From the NCBI GenBank assembly GCA_012798025.1, contig JAAZNX010000104.1, forward strand, positions 1-7,942: 7,942 nucleotides of DNA, in the 5' to 3' direction. The DNA comes from Methanothrix sp. Lineage in GTDB: Archaea > Halobacteriota > Methanosarcinia > Methanotrichales > Methanotrichaceae. Shown in pieces: positions 5,173 to 7,942 of the stretch. The translations under genes were made by a program, and so were the position numbers. The notes below the pieces were generated by a model. That model was not told the DNA's origin. It was given only the letters and a program-made list of their open reading frames with translations, and ran no database searches. Position 1 is the stretch's first letter. Each line of letters starts with the position of its first letter.

Positions 5173-5526
5173 TCAAGCACCTCCACCAAGTGCCTTCCTG
5201 ACGATCCCCATAGTTGCCGGATCGTTAAATGCCATTACCAACAGTATCACGAATGACAGCACCAGACCGATGATGAAACCCATCCATATGTTGGTGTACA
5301 GGCCTGCAATGTATGAGGCCTTTCCGCGGTTGGCGTAAGACGAGAGAAGCTCGTTGTCCGGAACAAGCTGGTTCATCAGGTCATCAGCTATCTTGTCAAG
5401 CTTTTCCACCCTTTCGTAAACCGGATCGAATGTGTACAGAACCACGTCCGGCCTCTGCTCCGATACCACTCCTTTCATGGGGTCGAAGATCAGGCCCAGT
5501 TCCGGTGAAACTCTAACAAATCCCAT
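5173..5526 (-). CDS. mtrB: Mtr subunit B, small single-span membrane subunit
   Basis: MtrB (117 residues) has a soluble N-terminal part with LIFDPMKGVVSEQRPDVV (12-29), a charged helix around DPVYERVEKLDKIADDLMNQ (34-53) that may form a coiled coil, and one membrane helix at about 77-100 (LYTNIWMGFIIGLVLSFVIL). It is a small subunit of the membrane complex without known catalysis. The ATG is 12 bases after mtrC; the mtrC stop TGA overlaps the GAGGAGG ribosome binding site of mtrB, so the two are tightly coupled. The tail ends in a short Gly/Ala run. Confidence 0.95.
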   Translation of the reverse strand: MGFVRVSPELGLIFDPMKGVVSEQRPDVVLYTFDPVYERVEKLDKIADDLMNQLVPDNELLSSYANRGKASYIAGLYTNIWMGFIIGLVLSFVILLVMAFNDPATMGIVRKALGGGA

Positions 5527-5538
5527 TTCCAGACCTCC

Positions 5539-6366
5539 TCACTGCACCGTTGGCGGCAGAAGTCCCGTTCCGACCACCGCTGCTGCATCCCTCTTGACCA
5601 GCTTGTAGTACATCTTGAAGAAGTAGAACCACAAGGCAAAGCCGATGACAAGCTGCAGTAGTCCAGCAGCCAGCCCTTGAGTCAATATAGCCGCAATACC
5701 AGTTGCTATCATGGCAATTCCGCCAACCATGATCGCATTTACCAGGGTCCTGTCCTGCTTCTCATCCGGGCCCAAATTGGCATTGAAGGGATGCAGGATG
5801 GCAAGGCCTCCAGCAATGAAGATGATGGCTATGTAGCCGGTCATTAGGACGTTCTTCACAATATCAACATACCCCAGAGTACCGGATACCGCAAAACTCC
5901 AGCCAAATATAGCCATTGCACCTGCCATGGAAAGGTCTGCGTTGCCCTCCTCCATGACCGGGATGTTAAACTTGATGACTTTATTGGCGAGAACCCCAAT
6001 GATGTAACCGAAAACCCCAGCGTACACAAGGGTTATGATTGGTCCAAGCAGTCCGAAGCCCAAGGTCTCAGCAACAGATAACCCAAACATGACTGCGATG
6101 ATGCCCATGCCCAAGGCCAGCATGCCGATTGACGGAACTCCTGTTCCAATGCCGTAAGCGCATATCCTCCGTACGGAATTGGCTCCCATCACCACGGCAA
6201 AGATGGCGGCCACTGCTCCGATGAATGAGAACACATCGGTGTTCAACGCAATGTTGAGGATGGCACCCAAGTATATTCCAACCACAGACCCGACAAGGCC
6301 GTACATCCTGATCTTCTTTGGGTCAAATGCAGACGGCGCTCCGCCTGCCGCTCCACCAACTGACAT
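5539..6366 (-). CDS. mtrC: Mtr subunit C, polytopic membrane subunit
   Basis: MtrC is one of the three multi-span subunits (C, D, E) that form the Na+-conducting membrane part. From the chosen start it has 275 residues and about seven or eight hydrophobic segments (near 24-41, 45-63, 80-98, 103-126, 148-164, 175-191, 211-230 and 234-251). Loops carry family-like stretches GTGVPSIGM (74-82), EEGNADLSMAGAMAIFG (139-155) and HPFNANLGPDEKQDRT (192-207). A GTG nine bases further upstream is in frame, but it lies inside AGGAGGTG, the ribosome binding site itself; ATG at 6366 with a seven-base spacer is the true start. This leaves one base between mtrD and mtrC instead of an overlap. Confidence 0.95.
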   Translation of the reverse strand: MSVGGAAGGAPSAFDPKKIRMYGLVGSVVGIYLGAILNIALNTDVFSFIGAVAAIFAVVMGANSVRRICAYGIGTGVPSIGMLALGMGIIAVMFGLSVAETLGFGLLGPIITLVYAGVFGYIIGVLANKVIKFNIPVMEEGNADLSMAGAMAIFGWSFAVSGTLGYVDIVKNVLMTGYIAIIFIAGGLAILHPFNANLGPDEKQDRTLVNAIMVGGIAMIATGIAAILTQGLAAGLLQLVIGFALWFYFFKMYYKLVKRDAAAVVGTGLLPPTVQ

Positions 6367-6367
6367 T

Positions 6368-7057
6368 TTAGGCACCTCCTGTGATTAATACTGCCGCTAA
6401 AGCGAGCAGGATGCTTGCAATGGCACAGGCACGGAATGCAAATGGCCACTTCTTGAACCTGGGATCATGAAATCCCTCGATTGTTCCCTGGATGTTCCAG
6501 GATGCAAGCACAGCGTTCACAAGGAATATGCCGATGGCAAACATGGCACTCAGAGCAGCGTTGCCGTTGATCAGATAAAGCGGATAGTAGATCATGGCAC
6601 CGCCAAGTCCACCCATCATGCCGCCGATGAGGCCGGAGACGAAGCAGATGGTTGGAATGCCCTGGCCAACCGTTCCAGGAGCCACATATGGCGGCTGGGA
6701 AGATCCTGTTATGGGATCGTAGTTGACCTTGGCCGAAGCGAAGGGCACTCCCACGGCATATGCATAAATCCAGGAGCCTGTGAGCATTGTGGAGCCAATC
6801 ATGATTCCTGCACCCACAGCCCCAGAGGCCAAGATGAGCCAGAGGTTGTCTGTGACAGACATCATCAGGCCGGCGGCCAGAAGGCCTGTCAAGCCCGATC
6901 CTGCTGCAAGCTGCACTGTGCCAGTGCCAATGCCAGTGGCCTGAGCCATGGCCGCAGGAGCTCCGCCCACAGGCACGAAATGCACGCCAATGCCTACCAG
7001 GAGTCCGCCGACGAGGATCTCCAGGATGTAGACGATGGTGTTGATATCAAAGTTCAT
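6368..7057 (-). CDS. mtrD: Mtr subunit D, polytopic membrane subunit
   Basis: MtrD (229 residues) is a multi-span subunit of the Na+-translocating part. Hydrophobic segments lie near residues 8-28, 56-74, 75-95, 135-158, 166-188 and 206-226. The first half has glycine/alanine-rich GGAPAAMAQATGIGTGTVQL (31-50), and the cytosolic end has EGFHDPRFKKW (194-204). Its ATG overlaps the mtrE stop as ATGA, the classic coupling arrangement, with a GGGGGA about 11 bases upstream as a weak binding site. The protein looks complete and of normal length. Confidence 0.96.
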   Translation of the reverse strand: MNFDINTIVYILEILVGGLLVGIGVHFVPVGGAPAAMAQATGIGTGTVQLAAGSGLTGLLAAGLMMSVTDNLWLILASGAVGAGIMIGSTMLTGSWIYAYAVGVPFASAKVNYDPITGSSQPPYVAPGTVGQGIPTICFVSGLIGGMMGGLGGAMIYYPLYLINGNAALSAMFAIGIFLVNAVLASWNIQGTIEGFHDPRFKKWPFAFRACAIASILLALAAVLITGGA

Positions 7058-7942
7058 GCTGCAATGTCCCCCTTGTACTCTGGATATGGTCCGTACTTTC
7101 TTCTGGCGGACTTCTCTATGTATCGATTATAGGCGACCTCAACGATGATAAAGAAAATTCCCATGGCGATGGCAAGAGACGCCTGCGTTACTGGATCAAA
7201 GACAGTTGTCCTCCAGTTATCCAGGAAGACCGTCAGTCCAAAGCCCATTCCTGTTGCAGGCCCGCCGAATTTTGTGCAGAACCATGCATTGTCTATTGAG
7301 TTCCTCAAGCCTGCTTCGGCCTTCCGGACTATCTGGCCGGAGAGCATTGTATTCAGGCCACAGCCGAACTGCCTGTTTTGAAACTCGCGCTCGCCGCCGT
7401 AGTGAATATCGCCCACAGAAGAGCCGATTGCACCTACAGCCAATCCCCAGATCAGAGCGATGATAGGCATCGGGAAGGGGTGCGGGACAGGCAGCATATA
7501 AACCATGATGTAAGAAATAGTTGCAATACAAAACGATGTTATCCAGGCATGCGCCATAATCGATGGTGTTGTATACCTTACGATGTCCAGATAGACCCAC
7601 TGGTTGAACCTCCTCTGGCTGGAGTTCCTGCCAAAGTAGGCGCTCATTGCAAAGACACCGTTGAACAGAGCGGCAACGGATGCGCCTGCCACCAGGGCAA
7701 ACAGTGCGGGCATCTGGAAGGCCGTGATAAGCGTATAGGCCACCATAGCTGCAGTGGCTGCCCACAGGGCGTTGGCCGGGGGTTCTCCCGAGACGGCCTT
7801 GTTGTAGATCCTGTGGGGGTTGCCGACCTGGGCAGCCAGTTGAACCTGCGAGTTAGGATTGCTCTGAGATCCTACATCGGACTCGATATCCTCAGAAGCA
7901 CCTGCTACCGTCGCAAGGGCTCCCATAGCAGCTATAAGCCCC
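7054..7942 (-). CDS. mtrE: Mtr subunit E, polytopic membrane subunit (N-terminus cut by window)
   Basis: MtrE is the third multi-span subunit and by convention the first gene of the operon. 295 residues are visible. The frame stays open to the window end (GLIAA before the first visible Met at 7926), and family proteins usually begin a few residues earlier, so that Met is probably internal. Numbering from it: SEDIESDVGSQSNPNSQVQL (11-30) and PHRIYNKAVSGEP (37-49) are strong family signatures; membrane segments lie near 53-72, 74-97, 122-144, 152-171 and 249-267. D173 in SVGDIHYGGEREFQ sits at the end of a membrane segment, an acidic residue of the kind proposed for Na+ passage. The stop overlaps mtrD by four bases. 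The operon promoter is outside. Confidence 0.96.
   Translation of the reverse strand, partial: GLIAAMGALATVAGASEDIESDVGSQSNPNSQVQLAAQVGNPHRIYNKAVSGEPPANALWAATAAMVAYTLITAFQMPALFALVAGASVAALFNGVFAMSAYFGRNSSQRRFNQWVYLDIVRYTTPSIMAHAWITSFCIATISYIMVYMLPVPHPFPMPIIALIWGLAVGAIGSSVGDIHYGGEREFQNRQFGCGLNTMLSGQIVRKAEAGLRNSIDNAWFCTKFGGPATGMGFGLTVFLDNWRTTVFDPVTQASLAIAMGIFFIIVEVAYNRYIEKSARRKYGPYPEYKGDIAA

Noticed and set aside
6367..6375. GTG start nine bases upstream of the mtrC ATG
   Set aside because: The GTG is part of the AGGAGGTG ribosome binding site, and the ATG downstream has ideal spacing.
6467..7132. 221-codon open frame on the plus strand opposite mtrD and mtrE
   Set aside because: It is the complement of clear mtr genes; its translation is rich in His, Ser, Gly and Cys with no fold-like pattern.

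Overview
The window is from a methanogenic (or closely related methane-metabolising) archaeon. It holds almost the whole operon for the energy-conserving, Na+-translocating N5-methyl-tetrahydromethanopterin:coenzyme M methyltransferase (Mtr), the 3' part of cofD (coenzyme F420 synthesis) and a gene I recognise as methanogenesis marker 12. Separate mtrA and mtrF genes, moderate GC with AT-rich promoters, and the protein sequences suggest a Methanosarcinales member, perhaps Methanothrix-like. That placement is a judgement, not a search result.

Layout. (1) 1-1690, plus strand: an overlapping three-gene operon, cofD (5' cut by the window edge), marker 12 (an ASKHA-fold protein) and an 85-residue protein of unknown function with a C-terminal Cys/His cluster. 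(2) 1691-2348: a gene-poor island. On the minus strand it hides a 35-residue single-helix membrane microprotein (1746-1853) with a full-consensus ribosome binding site. On the plus strand is a small membrane protein (about 68-70 residues, ending at 2343) whose N-terminal frame is uncertain. The two are divergent across an AT-rich stretch with TATA-like boxes and an exact 16-bp tandem duplication. (3) 2349-2984, minus: a YkgJ-type Cys-cluster protein starting with TTG, 38 nt after mtrH. (4) 3023-7942, minus: mtrE-D-C-B-A-F-G-H in the canonical order, with gaps of 0-12 nt or 4-nt overlaps. mtrE lacks only its extreme N-terminus, and the operon promoter is outside the window.

How the genes work together. 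MtrH transfers the methyl group from methyl-tetrahydromethanopterin to the cobamide held by MtrA, which passes it to coenzyme M. MtrC, D and E form the membrane part that couples this to Na+ movement, and MtrB, F and G are small single-helix subunits. CofD makes the F420 backbone that supplies electrons in the same pathway. Most of the window is well-known methanogen core. The unusual material is the 1691-2348 island, the Cys/His protein behind marker 12 and the YkgJ protein behind mtrH.
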